From contig NZ_FOTW01000036.1 of assembly GCF_900114705.1 (NCBI RefSeq), forward strand, positions 1-53,338: DNA of 53,338 nucleotides, written 5' to 3'. The number at the start of each line of letters is the position of its first letter. The stretch's first letter is position 1. Of this stretch, positions 41,620 through 50,605 are shown in pieces. The DNA comes from Rugamonas rubra. GTDB taxonomy: Bacteria; Pseudomonadota; Gammaproteobacteria; Burkholderiales; Burkholderiaceae_D. The notes below the pieces were generated by a model. It was not told the origin of the DNA, ran no database searches, and saw nothing but the letters and a program-made list of their open reading frames with translations. Made by a program: the position numbers and the translations under genes.

Positions 41620-43797
41620 ATGAATCTGGACCAAGCGCTGCAAACCTTCATCGTCGAGAGCCGCGAGCTGCTCGAGGAGATGGAGAACGCCCTGCTCAAC
41701 GTCGACTTGGCCGGCGACCAGGGCGAGGCGATCAACGCCATCTTCCGCGCCGCCCACACCATCAAGGGCTCGGCCGGCCTGTTCAGCCTGGACCACATCG
41801 TCGCCTTCACCCACGTCGTCGAGAGCCTGCTCGACGAGGTGCGCGACGGCCGCGTGGTGCTGGTCGACGAGATGATCGTGCTGCTGCTGTCCTGCTGCGA
41901 CTTCCTTTCGGGCATGATCGACGGCCTGGCCGCCGGCGCCACCGAGGCCGACCCGGCCAACGCCGCCGAGGACGCCGCCCTGGTGGCCCAGCTGCGCCGC
42001 CACATGAGCGCCGGCCACGCCGACGCCGGCGGCCACGGCCATGGCCAAGACGGCGGCGCCGGCGCCAGCCCGCTGGTCGAGCTGGCCCAGCCCGGCGTCG
42101 AGCGCATGACCGGCGCCCCCGGCGAGCGCGACCATTGGCACATCTCGCTGCGCTTCGGCCGCGGCGTGCTGCAGAACGGCATGGACCCGATCGCCTTCCT
42201 GCGCTACCTGGCCAGGCTCGGCACCATCGTCGGCATCGCCACCGTCGACGCGCTGCCGCCGGCCGAGCAGATGGACGCCGAACTGTGCTACCTGGGCTTC
42301 GAGATCGCCTTCGACAGCGCGGCCGACAAGGAGACCATCGAGGCGGTGTTCGAGTTCGTCCACGACGACTGCGTGATGCACATCCTGCCGCCGCACAGCC
42401 GCGTCTCGCAGTACGTCGAACTGATCCGCACGCTGCCCGAGCAGGACGCCCGCCTCGGCGAGATCCTGGTGCGCTGCGGCAGCGTCACGGCGCGCGAGCT
42501 GGAGCAGGCGCTGGCGGCGCAGGACGCCGCCAGCGGCCAGATCGGCAGCATCCTGGTCGGCGCCGGCAACGTGCCGCCGGTGGTGGTCGAGGCGGCGCTG
42601 GCCAAGCAGAAGCAGGCCAACGAGCAGAAGGCGCAGGAGAGCCGCTCGATCCGCGTCGACTCCGACAAGCTGGACCGGCTGATCGACCTGGTCGGCGAGC
42701 TGATCATCGCCGGCGCGCGCGCCAACCTGATCGGCCAGCGCCTGTGCAACGCCGAGCTGCTCGAGTGCAGCTCGGTGCTGTCGGGCCTGGTCGAGGAGGT
42801 GCGCGACGCCGCCCTCGAGCTGCGCATGGTCAAGATCGGCGCCACCTTCAACCGCTTCCAGCGCGTCGTGCACGACGTCGCCCGCGAGCTGGGCAAGGAC
42901 ATCGGCCTGGCCGTCGACGGCGAGGACGCCGAGCTCGACAAGACCGTCGTCGAGAAGATCGGCGACCCGCTGATGCACCTGGTGCGCAACGCCATGGACC
43001 ACGGCATCGAGCCGGCCGAGCTGCGCGTCGCGCGCGGCAAGCCGGCGCGCGGCCTGATCTCGCTCAACGCCTTCCACGAGTCGGGCAGCATCGTCATCGA
43101 GGTCAGCGACGACGGCGGCGGCCTGCAGAAGGAGCGCATCCTGGCCAAGGCGATCGAGCGCGGCCTGGTCGATCCCGACCGCAAGCTGTCCGACGCCGAG
43201 ATCTACAACCTGATCTTCGAGGCCGGCTTCTCGACCGCCGAGAAGATCACCAACCTGTCCGGCCGCGGGGTCGGCATGGACGTGGTCAAGCGCAACATCA
43301 CGGCGCTGCGCGGCAGCGTCGAGGTCGACAGCAAGGAGGGCGCCGGCACCATCGTCACGGTGCGCCTGCCGCTCACCCTGGCCATCATCGACGGCTTCCT
43401 GGTGCAGGTCGGCGGCTCGGTGTTCGTCGTCCCGCTCGACATGATCGAGGAGTGCATCGAGTACGCCGCCGAGCCGGGCCAGGACTACTGCAACCTGCGC
43501 GGCCAGGTGCTGCCCTTCATCCGCCTGCGCCAGCTGTTCTCGCTGGACGGCCAGGCCGGGCGGCGCGAGAGCATCGTCGTGCTGAAGTTCGGCAACCAGC
43601 GCGCCGGCCTGGTGGTCGACACCCTGCTGGGCGAGTTCCAGACCGTGATCAAGCCGCTCAGCCCGATCTTCTCCGAGGTCAAGTGCATCAGCGGCTCGAC
43701 CATCCTGGGCAGCGGTGACGTCGCCCTGATCCTCGACGTCGCCGCGCTGATGGCCCAGGTCGGCGGCAAGCCGCCGGCCCAGCTGGCCGCCGCCTGA
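41620..43797 (+). CDS. cheA: Chemotaxis histidine kinase CheA with MshEN-like motifs
   Basis: 725 residues. The HPt domain carries H46 in AAHTIKGS. A linker follows, then a domain (about 171-257) with WHISLRFG and CYLGFEIAF typical of CheA proteins from similar clusters. Residues 278-301 (RLGEILVRCG...Q301) and 307-330 (QIGSILVGAG...Q330) each fit the 24-residue MshEN c-di-GMP-binding pattern, separated by five residues. Then come the dimerisation domain (from about 343), the kinase domain (LVRNAMDHGIEP N-box; VSDDGGG and GRGVGMDVVK G-boxes) and the CheW-like P5 domain (about 590-715). There is no fused receiver. GAGGTAA precedes the ATG. Confidence 0.96.
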   Translation: MNLDQALQTFIVESRELLEEMENALLNVDLAGDQGEAINAIFRAAHTIKGSAGLFSLDHIVAFTHVVESLLDEVRDGRVVLVDEMIVLLLSCCDFLSGMIDGLAAGATEADPANAAEDAALVAQLRRHMSAGHADAGGHGHGQDGGAGASPLVELAQPGVERMTGAPGERDHWHISLRFGRGVLQNGMDPIAFLRYLARLGTIVGIATVDALPPAEQMDAELCYLGFEIAFDSAADKETIEAVFEFVHDDCVMHILPPHSRVSQYVELIRTLPEQDARLGEILVRCGSVTARELEQALAAQDAASGQIGSILVGAGNVPPVVVEAALAKQKQANEQKAQESRSIRVDSDKLDRLIDLVGELIIAGARANLIGQRLCNAELLECSSVLSGLVEEVRDAALELRMVKIGATFNRFQRVVHDVARELGKDIGLAVDGEDAELDKTVVEKIGDPLMHLVRNAMDHGIEPAELRVARGKPARGLISLNAFHESGSIVIEVSDDGGGLQKERILAKAIERGLVDPDRKLSDAEIYNLIFEAGFSTAEKITNLSGRGVGMDVVKRNITALRGSVEVDSKEGAGTIVTVRLPLTLAIIDGFLVQVGGSVFVVPLDMIEECIEYAAEPGQDYCNLRGQVLPFIRLRQLFSLDGQAGRRESIVVLKFGNQRAGLVVDTLLGEFQTVIKPLSPIFSEVKCISGSTILGSGDVALILDVAALMAQVGGKPPAQLAAA

Positions 43798-43828
43798 GGC
43801 CGCCCGTCCCCCCTTCATGGAGCCAGAG

Positions 43829-44359
43829 ATGATCCCCGCCACCGAACCCAGCGCCAGCCGCGCGCTGGTCGCCGCCGCCGCCGCCGCCGCGCTGCCCAGC
43901 CAGTTCCTCACCTTCATGCTGGGCGAGGAGCAGTTCGCCGTCGGCATCCTGCACATCAAGGAGATCATCGAGTACGCCAGCCTGGCGACGGTGCCGATGA
44001 TGCCGCCCTGTGTGCGCGGCGTGATCAACCTGCGCGGCGCCGTGGTGCCGGTGCTCGACCTGTCGGCCCGCTTCGGCCGCGCCAGCAGCCCGATCAGCAA
44101 GCGCAGCTGCATCGTCATCGTCGAGCTGGCCGACAGCGACGGCAAGCAGGTGCTCGGCATGCTGGTCGACGCCGTCAACGCCGTGGTCGACATCGGCGCC
44201 GCCGACATCGAGCCGCCGCCCGCCTTCGGCACGCGCATCCGGCCCGACTTCATCGCCGGCATCGGCAAGGCCGGCGGCCGCTTCGTCAGCCTGCTGGCGA
44301 TCGACCGCGTGCTGTCGGGCGAAGAGATCGTCGCGCTGGCGCGCGCCGCGCAACACTGA
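43829..44359 (+). CDS. cheW: CheW coupling protein (first copy)
   Basis: 176 residues. I start at ATG 43829 (MIPATEPS), because GGAG (43819-43822) sits six bases ahead; the ATG at 43817 overlaps that site. After an Ala-rich N-terminal extension of about 25 residues, the CheW fold runs QFLTFMLGEEQFAVGI ... GVINLRGAVVPVLDL ... IGKAGGRFVSLLAIDRVL. It couples receptors to CheA. A second, similar CheW lies at 49844, so receptors of this cluster may use different couplers. Confidence 0.94.
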   Translation: MIPATEPSASRALVAAAAAAALPSQFLTFMLGEEQFAVGILHIKEIIEYASLATVPMMPPCVRGVINLRGAVVPVLDLSARFGRASSPISKRSCIVIVELADSDGKQVLGMLVDAVNAVVDIGAADIEPPPAFGTRIRPDFIAGIGKAGGRFVSLLAIDRVLSGEEIVALARAAQH

Positions 44360-44367
44360 GCACCGGC

Positions 44368-45180
44368 ATGGCGATGATCACCCTGAGCGAGCGCGAGTTC
44401 TCGCAGTTCCAGCGCTTCATCTACGAGGCGGCGGGGATCTTCATGGCCAACGGCAAGCAGGCCCTGGTCAGCGGCCGCCTGGCCAAGCGCCTGGCGCACT
44501 ACCAGCTGGCCAGCTACGGCGACTACCTGATGCTGCTCGAGAGCCGGCGCGAGCCGGCCGAGCTGCAGATGGCGGTCGACCTGCTGACCACCAACGAGAC
44601 CTACTTCTTCCGCGAACCCAAGCACTTCGCCCTGCTGCGCGAGCTGGCCCTGGCGGCCAAGGCCCAGCAGCGCGCGCTGCGCGTCTGGAGCGCCGCCTGC
44701 TCCAGCGGCGAGGAGCCCTACAGCATCGCCATGGTGCTGGCCGAGGTGCTCGGCGAGGCGCCCTGGGAGGTGCTCGGCAGCGACATCTCCAGCCGCGTGC
44801 TGGACAAGGCGCGGCGCGGCCACTACCCGATGGAGCGCGCCAGCCAGATGCCGCCGGCCTACCTCAAGCGCTACTGCCTGAAGGGCCAGGGCAGCGAGGC
44901 CGGCACCCTGCTGGTCGAGCGCGCGCTGCGCGCCCGCGTCACCTTCCAGCACCTCAACCTGGTGCAGCCGCTGCCCAAGCTGGGCAGCTTCGACCTGATC
45001 TTCCTGCGCAACGTGATGATCTACTTCGACCTGCCGACCAAGCGCGCCGTGGTGGCCCGCCTGCTGGCCCAGTTGCGCCCCGGCGGCCACTTCCTGATCG
45101 GCCACTCCGAGACCCTCAACGACATCAGCGACGCCGTGCAGGCGCTGGCGCCGTCGATCTACCGCAAGCCGGCGCCATGA
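44368..45180 (+). CDS. cheR: Chemotaxis protein methyltransferase CheR
   Basis: 270 residues. The N-terminal helical domain has ERE-FSQFQRFIYEAAGI. The SAM-binding domain shows TTNETYFFRE, VWSAACSSGEEPYS (motif I) and FDLIFLRNVMIYFD. It methylates glutamates of the cluster receptors. The stop overlaps the cheD start (ATGA at 45177-45180), showing tight translational coupling. No TPR extension is present. Confidence 0.95.
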   Translation: MAMITLSEREFSQFQRFIYEAAGIFMANGKQALVSGRLAKRLAHYQLASYGDYLMLLESRREPAELQMAVDLLTTNETYFFREPKHFALLRELALAAKAQQRALRVWSAACSSGEEPYSIAMVLAEVLGEAPWEVLGSDISSRVLDKARRGHYPMERASQMPPAYLKRYCLKGQGSEAGTLLVERALRARVTFQHLNLVQPLPKLGSFDLIFLRNVMIYFDLPTKRAVVARLLAQLRPGGHFLIGHSETLNDISDAVQALAPSIYRKPAP

Positions 45181-45692
45181 ACGGCGCCGCCCTCAAGCTG
45201 ATCGACGTGTTCCTGATGCCGGGCGACTGCTTCGTCGGCGACCAGCAGTACCGCGTGCGCACCCTGCTCGGCTCCTGCGTCTCGATCACCCTGTGGCACC
45301 CGGCGCGGCGGGTCGGCGCCATGTCGCACTTCCTGCTGCCCGGCAGCAACCGCAAGGCCGGCGCCGGGCGCGCCGGCCTGTACGGCGCCGACGCGATGGA
45401 CTTCCTGCTGGCCGAGCTGGAGCGGCGCGCCGTGCCGCCGGCGCAGTGCCAGGGCAAGCTGTTCGGCGGCGGCGCGATGTTCCCGCGCAGCGCCAAGGTG
45501 CCCGACATCGGCAGCCAGAACGCCGCCTGCGCCCGCGAGCTGCTGCGCCAGCACGGCATCGCCGTGGTCTCGGAGAGCCTGTACGGCGAGGGCCACCGCC
45601 AACTGATCTTCACCATCCGCAGCGGCGAGGTGCTGAGCCGCCAGGTGCCGCCCGACTTCGTGCCGCGCCGCCCGCACCAGGAGCCGGCATGA
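45177..45692 (+). CDS. cheD: Chemoreceptor glutamine deamidase CheD
   Basis: 171 residues. The deamidase cysteine C34 is in LLGSCVSITLWHP, and the catalytic histidine H51 is in GAMSHFLLP, 17 residues on as in characterised CheD. FGGGAMF follows. It has a four-base overlap with cheR upstream and with cheB downstream (ATGA). Because CheD often pairs with CheC, and no CheC is present, it may act on receptors only or partner with another phosphatase-like protein. Confidence 0.95.
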   Translation: MNGAALKLIDVFLMPGDCFVGDQQYRVRTLLGSCVSITLWHPARRVGAMSHFLLPGSNRKAGAGRAGLYGADAMDFLLAELERRAVPPAQCQGKLFGGGAMFPRSAKVPDIGSQNAACARELLRQHGIAVVSESLYGEGHRQLIFTIRSGEVLSRQVPPDFVPRRPHQEPA

Positions 45693-46771
45693 GCATCGAG
45701 GTGATGATCGTCGACGATTCGGCCGTCGTGCGCCAGGTGCTCAGCGGCCTGCTCAACGGCGCCCAGGGCATCGTCGTCACCCACGCCGTGGCCAACCCGC
45801 TGCTGGCGATCGAGCGCATGAAGACGCAGTGGCCCGACGTCATCGTGCTCGACGTCGAGATGCCGCGCATGGACGGCATCACCTTCCTGCGCAAGATCAT
45901 GGCCGAGCGGCCGACCCCGGTGGTGATCTGCTCGACCCTGACCGAGAAGGGGGCGCAGACCTCGATGGACGCGCTGGCCGCCGGCGCCGTGGCGATCATC
46001 ACCAAGCCGCGGCTCGACCTCAAGCAGTTCCTGCACGACAGCGCCGACGAGCTGGTCTCGGCGGTGCGCGCGGCGGCCGGCGCCAACGTGCGCCGCCTGG
46101 CCGGCCGGGCGGCGGCGCCGCCGCAGCCCACCGTCAAGCACAACGCCGACGTGATCCTGCCGCCGGCCGAGGGGCGCGCGGTGCTGCAGACCACCGAACG
46201 GGTGGTGGCGCTGGGCACCTCGACCGGCGGCACCCAGGCGCTCGAGGAGGTGCTGACGGCGCTGCCGCGGGTCTGCCCCGGCATCGTCATCGTCCAGCAC
46301 ATGCCGGAGAAGTTCACCGCCGCCTTCGCCGCGCGGCTCGACAGCGTCTGCCAGATCAGCGTCAAGGAGGCCGCCAACAACGACCGCGTGGTGCCCGGCC
46401 GCGCCCTGATCGCGCCGGGCGGCAAGCACATGCTGTTGCGCCGCACCGGCGCCTACTACTTCGTCGAGGTGGTCGACGGCCCGCTGGTGAACCGCCACCG
46501 GCCCTCGGTCGACGTGCTGTTCCGCTCGGTGGCGCGCTGCGCCGGCGCCAACGCGCTCGGCGTCATCATGACCGGCATGGGCGACGACGGCGCCGCCGGC
46601 CTGCTCGAGATGCTCAAGGCCGGCGCCCGCACGCTGGCGCAGGACGAGGCCAGCTGCGTGGTCTACGGCATGCCCAAGGAGGCGGTCAAGCGCGGCGGCG
46701 TCGAGAAGACCCTGCCGCTCAACCAGATCTACCGCGAGATCCTGCAGCAGCTCGCCTCCTTCCACCACTGA
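45689..46771 (+). CDS. cheB: Protein-glutamate methylesterase CheB
   Basis: 360 residues, start ATG 45689 overlapping the cheD stop, CAGGAG upstream. The receiver domain has D55 in VIVLDVEMPRMDG. The C-terminal methylesterase has the serine S178 in GTSTGGTQAL, H204 in QHMPEKFTAAFAARL, and D300 in MGDDGAAG, the expected triad. It removes methyl groups from receptors when phosphorylated by CheA. Confidence 0.96.
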   Translation: MSIEVMIVDDSAVVRQVLSGLLNGAQGIVVTHAVANPLLAIERMKTQWPDVIVLDVEMPRMDGITFLRKIMAERPTPVVICSTLTEKGAQTSMDALAAGAVAIITKPRLDLKQFLHDSADELVSAVRAAAGANVRRLAGRAAAPPQPTVKHNADVILPPAEGRAVLQTTERVVALGTSTGGTQALEEVLTALPRVCPGIVIVQHMPEKFTAAFAARLDSVCQISVKEAANNDRVVPGRALIAPGGKHMLLRRTGAYYFVEVVDGPLVNRHRPSVDVLFRSVARCAGANALGVIMTGMGDDGAAGLLEMLKAGARTLAQDEASCVVYGMPKEAVKRGGVEKTLPLNQIYREILQQLASFHH

Positions 46772-46784
46772 GCGCCGGCGACCA

Positions 46785-48080
46785 ATGACCATCGACCTCT
46801 CCGCCCACGCCGACGCCGACGCCGACGCCGCCCCGACCGGGCCGGCCCGCGTCTGGCACGGCCAGAGCGTGCTGGTGGTCGAGGACAGCGCGGTGCAGCG
46901 CGCCCACCTGGTCGGCCTGCTGCGCCAGCTCGGCTTCGGCACCGTGCTCGAGGCGGCCGACGGCAACGAGGCGCTGCGCGCGCTGGAGGGGGCCGGCGGC
47001 GTGCCGCTGTTCCTGGTGCTGACCGACCTGGAGATGCCGGGCATGGACGGCATCGAGCTGACCTGCCAGCTGCGCGAGCGGCGCCTGGTGCACCACCTGA
47101 TCGTCATCAGCGCGCGCGACCCGCGCCTGCTCGAGATCATCGAGAGCATGGGCTCGGAGGACGCCAGCTTCGGCCTGCTCGGCACCCTGCTCAAGCCGGT
47201 GCAGCCGGCCGCGCTCGAACAGCTGCTCGAGCTGGCCGCGCGCGTGCCCGGCGCCGCCGCGCTGGCGCCCGATTTCGTGCCTACCCTGGACGAGCTGGCG
47301 GCGGCGCTGGCGCGCCGCGAGTTCCTGCCCTACTTCCAGCCCAAGGTGGCCATCAACAGCGGCCAGTTGAAGGGCGTCGAGGCGCTGGCGCGCTGGCAGC
47401 ACCCGCAGCGCGGCCTGCTGGCGCCGCTGTACTTCATCGGCGCGCTCGAGGGCAGCGCGCTGATGGCCGAGTTCACCCTGGCCATCGTCGGCCAGGTGCT
47501 CGAGCGCATGCTGGCCTGGCGCGAGGCCGGCCTGCCGCCGCTGACGGTGTCGATCAACCTGGCGGCCGACAACCTGGCCGAGCGCGCCTTCGTCGACCGC
47601 CTGACGGCGCTGGTGCTGGCCTCCGGCGTGGCGCCGGCGGCGCTGGTGTGGGAGGTCACCGAGACCAGCGTGATGCGCCAGTTGTCGCAGTCGCTGACCA
47701 ACCTGGGGCGGCTGCGCCTGATGGGCTTCGGCCTGGCGATGGACGACTTCGGCATCGGCTACTCGTCGATGCAGCAGTTCGCCCGCTGCCCGTTCACCGA
47801 ACTGAAGATCGACCGCGCCTTCGTGCACGGCGCCGCGCAGCGGCCCAACCGCCAGGTGGTGCTGAAGAGCGCGCTCGAGCTGGGCCAGCGCCTCGGCGTG
47901 CACACCGTGGCCGAGGGCGTCGAGAGCGAGGCCGACTGGCGCCTGCTGCGCGAACTCGGCTGCGACATGGCGCAGGGTTACCTGGTGGCGCGGCCGATGC
48001 CGGCCGGGGAATTGATCGGCTGGATGCGGCGCGACCGCCGCCGCCTGCGCGCGCTGGCCGGCGCCGGGCAGGTTGACTGA
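46785..48080 (+). CDS. Receiver-EAL response regulator, c-di-GMP phosphodiesterase
   Basis: 431 residues. The N-terminal receiver (about 27-150) has D81 in VLTDLEMPGMDG. The C-terminal EAL domain (about 172-420) keeps the catalytic set: E199 in GVEALARW, N258 in SINLAADNL, E290 in WEVTET, DD at 320-321 in MDDFGIGYSS, K341 in LKID, E378 in AEGVE and Q397 in AQGYL. DDFGIGYSS has Ile for the usual Thr. It should hydrolyse c-di-GMP when phosphorylated, presumably by the cluster CheA. Its place between cheB and an MCP gene makes it part of the chemosensory operon. Confidence 0.93.
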   Translation: MTIDLSAHADADADAAPTGPARVWHGQSVLVVEDSAVQRAHLVGLLRQLGFGTVLEAADGNEALRALEGAGGVPLFLVLTDLEMPGMDGIELTCQLRERRLVHHLIVISARDPRLLEIIESMGSEDASFGLLGTLLKPVQPAALEQLLELAARVPGAAALAPDFVPTLDELAAALARREFLPYFQPKVAINSGQLKGVEALARWQHPQRGLLAPLYFIGALEGSALMAEFTLAIVGQVLERMLAWREAGLPPLTVSINLAADNLAERAFVDRLTALVLASGVAPAALVWEVTETSVMRQLSQSLTNLGRLRLMGFGLAMDDFGIGYSSMQQFARCPFTELKIDRAFVHGAAQRPNRQVVLKSALELGQRLGVHTVAEGVESEADWRLLRELGCDMAQGYLVARPMPAGELIGWMRRDRRRLRALAGAGQVD

Positions 48081-48147
48081 GTTGACAAAGAGGGCCGGCG
48101 CGCGGTGCGACCGGACCATGGGGCAGGACCACACTGGGGAGACAATG

Positions 48148-49833
48148 ATGCTGAACAATCTGACGGTCAAGAGCAAAATCATCGGCCTGATCGCCGTCGC
48201 CGTGCTGGCCTTGGCGCTGGTGGTGTTGATCGCCTTCCTCGGCATGCGCAAGCAGGCCGACATGATCGACGAGGTCGGCCGCAACCGCATGCCCTCGGTG
48301 CAGAGCCTGCAGACCATGAACGAGGCGAAGACGGCGCTGCGCTCGGCCAACCGGGCGGTCGATTCGATGGCCAGCTACTTCACCGACGCCAAGGACATCG
48401 CCCACGAGGTCAAGCGCAAGGCCGACATCATGGCCGAGCTGGAGAAGGCCTGGAGGGTCTACGACCCGCTGCCGCAGACCGCCGACGAGGCGGTGGTGTG
48501 GAAGCAGTTCGTCAAGGACTGGGAGCAGTGGAAGGCGCGCGACGGCCAGATCGTCGAGCAGATGAACCGCATCGTCGGCGCCGAGCCGGCCAAGCGCAAG
48601 GAGTTGTTCGCCGCGCTGCACCAGCTGATCCTCGACAACCGGCCGGCCTTCCACGCCGTCGAGGAGGGCCTGGGCAAGCTGGTGGCGATGAACGCCAAGT
48701 ACGGCGAGGACGCCGTCAAGGAGGCCGAGGCGGCCTCGACCGCCGCGCTGCGCCAGATGTACACCGCCTCGGCCGCCGCGCTGGCGCTGCTGGTGGCGCT
48801 GGGCGCGGTGATCCTGGCCGGCATCCTGCGCCAGCTGGGCGGCGACCCGTCCTACGCCGCCGAGATCGTGCGCCGGGTGGCCGACGGCGACCTGACCGCC
48901 GACGTCGTGCTCAAGCCGGGCGACAGCGCCAGCCTGCTGGCGGCAATGAAGAACATGATCGACAAGCTGTCGCACGTGGTGCAGGAGGTCAACAACGGCG
49001 CCGAGGCGCTGGCCAGCGCCTCCGAGGAGGTCAGCGCCACCGCCCAGGCGCTGTCGCAGGCGGCCAGCGAGCAGGCCGCCGGCACCGAGCAGACCAGCGC
49101 CTCGGTCGAGCAGATGACCGCCTCGATCTCGCAAAACACCGAGAACGCCCGGGTCACCGACGGCATCGCCAGCAAGGCGGCGCTGGAGGCGGCCGAGGGC
49201 GGCGAGGCGGTGCGCTCGACGGTGGCGGCGATGCAGCAGATCGCCCGCAAGATCGGCATCATCGACGACATCGCCTACCAGACCAACCTGCTGGCGCTGA
49301 ACGCGGCGATCGAGGCGGCGCGCGCCGGCGAGCACGGCAAGGGCTTCGCCGTGGTCGCCGCCGAGGTACGCAAGTTGGCCGAGCGCAGCCAGGTGGCGGC
49401 GCAGGAGATCGAGCAGGTCGCCAGCAGCAGCGTCGAGCTGGCCGAGAAGGCCGGCAAGCTGCTCGACCAGATGGTGCCCAACATCCGCCGCACCTCCAAC
49501 CTGGTGCAGGAGATCACCGCCGCCTCGGAGGAGCAGTCGGCCGGCGTCGGCCAGATCAACTCGGCCGTCACCCAGCTCAGCCAAACCACCCAGCAGAACG
49601 CCTCCAGCTCCGAGCAGCTGGCCGCCACCGCCGAGGAGATGAGCGGCCAGGCCGAGCAGCTGCAGCAGACCATGGCCTTCTTCAAGCTGCTGGGCGCGCC
49701 GCGCAAATCGCTGCCGCAGCCGCCTGCACGCGGCGGCAAGAAGGCCGCCGGCCAGGGCTTCGGCGGCCAGGGCGGGCGCCGCCAGATGGCCGACATGGGC
49801 GATCCGGACGAGTCGCATTTCGTCAAATTCTAG
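48148..49833 (+). CDS. Methyl-accepting chemotaxis protein with HAMP
   Basis: 561 residues from ATG 48148, six bases after GGGGAG (48136-48141); ATG 48145 is an alternative. TM1 is about 11-31, a helical periplasmic four-helix-type sensor region (32-205), TM2 (207-226), HAMP (227-280) and a long methyl-accepting coiled coil with hairpin tip IAYQTNLLALNAAIEAARAG near 376-394. A Gly/Lys/Arg-rich flexible tail ends DESHFVKF. The tail could tether CheR, CheB or CheD, as NWETF-type pentapeptides do elsewhere. Ligand unknown. Confidence 0.94.
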   Translation: MLNNLTVKSKIIGLIAVAVLALALVVLIAFLGMRKQADMIDEVGRNRMPSVQSLQTMNEAKTALRSANRAVDSMASYFTDAKDIAHEVKRKADIMAELEKAWRVYDPLPQTADEAVVWKQFVKDWEQWKARDGQIVEQMNRIVGAEPAKRKELFAALHQLILDNRPAFHAVEEGLGKLVAMNAKYGEDAVKEAEAASTAALRQMYTASAAALALLVALGAVILAGILRQLGGDPSYAAEIVRRVADGDLTADVVLKPGDSASLLAAMKNMIDKLSHVVQEVNNGAEALASASEEVSATAQALSQAASEQAAGTEQTSASVEQMTASISQNTENARVTDGIASKAALEAAEGGEAVRSTVAAMQQIARKIGIIDDIAYQTNLLALNAAIEAARAGEHGKGFAVVAAEVRKLAERSQVAAQEIEQVASSSVELAEKAGKLLDQMVPNIRRTSNLVQEITAASEEQSAGVGQINSAVTQLSQTTQQNASSSEQLAATAEEMSGQAEQLQQTMAFFKLLGAPRKSLPQPPARGGKKAAGQGFGGQGGRRQMADMGDPDESHFVKF

Positions 49834-49843
49834 GGGGACGGCC

Positions 49844-50380
49844 ATGGCTGCCTTGCCGCTGGTGACACCGCCGCCGCCATCGGCGTCGGCGCAGTACCTG
49901 ACCTTCCTGCTGGGGGCCGATTTGTTCGCCATCGGCATCCTGGCGGTCAAGGAGATCATCGAATACAACGGCGTGACGGCGCTGCCGGGCATGCCGGCCT
50001 GCATCAGCGGCGTCATCAACCTGCGCGGCGCCGCCGTGCCGGTGCTCGACCTGGCGCGCCGCCTCGAGCGCGCCGCCGGCGCGCTCACCAAGCGCAGCTG
50101 CATCATCGTGCTCGAGGTGGCGGCCGAGGAGGGCGCCTTCGTCATCGGCATCCTGGTCGACGCGGTGCAGGCCGTGCTCGACATCGGCGCCGCCGACATC
50201 GAGCCGGCGCCCAGCTTCGGCGCCCAGGTGCGCGCCGAGTTGTTGCAGGGCATCGGCAAGGTCGGCGGCCGCTTCGTCCTGCTGCTCGACGTGCAGCACG
50301 TGGTGGCGGGCAGCGAGATCGCCGCGCTGGCCGCCGTGCAAGCCGCGCCGCCGGCCGCGCCGCCGGCCGCGCCGCTGTAG
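49844..50380 (+). CDS. cheW: CheW coupling protein (second copy)
   Basis: 178 residues. It has the CheW fold with QYLTFLLGADLFAIGILAVKEII, GVINLRGAAVPVLDL and IGKVGGRFVLLLDV, plus an Ala/Pro repeat tail (APPAAPPAAPL). It is a paralogue of the first CheW, 10 bases after the MCP stop. It is the only coupler placed between the two transmembrane MCPs. Confidence 0.94.
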   Translation: MAALPLVTPPPPSASAQYLTFLLGADLFAIGILAVKEIIEYNGVTALPGMPACISGVINLRGAAVPVLDLARRLERAAGALTKRSCIIVLEVAAEEGAFVIGILVDAVQAVLDIGAADIEPAPSFGAQVRAELLQGIGKVGGRFVLLLDVQHVVAGSEIAALAAVQAAPPAAPPAAPL

Positions 50381-50605
50381 CGCGCCGCGCCCGCGCCCAC
50401 AGCGGCGCAGGCCGCGTTGCCGGCCGCTGGGACGGCGCCGTCCGCCGCCCGGCGGGCGCCGATGCAACACTGTGGTTATTGGTGAGAATTGCCGTGCGTT
50501 ATTGCTGCACAATGGTTCCGCCGGTCCCCGCTTTCCCTCAGCGCCGCCGCCCTGCGCAGGCCCGTCCCGCCGCAGCGCAGCGGCCGCCACCCAAAGGAGT
50601 TGCTC

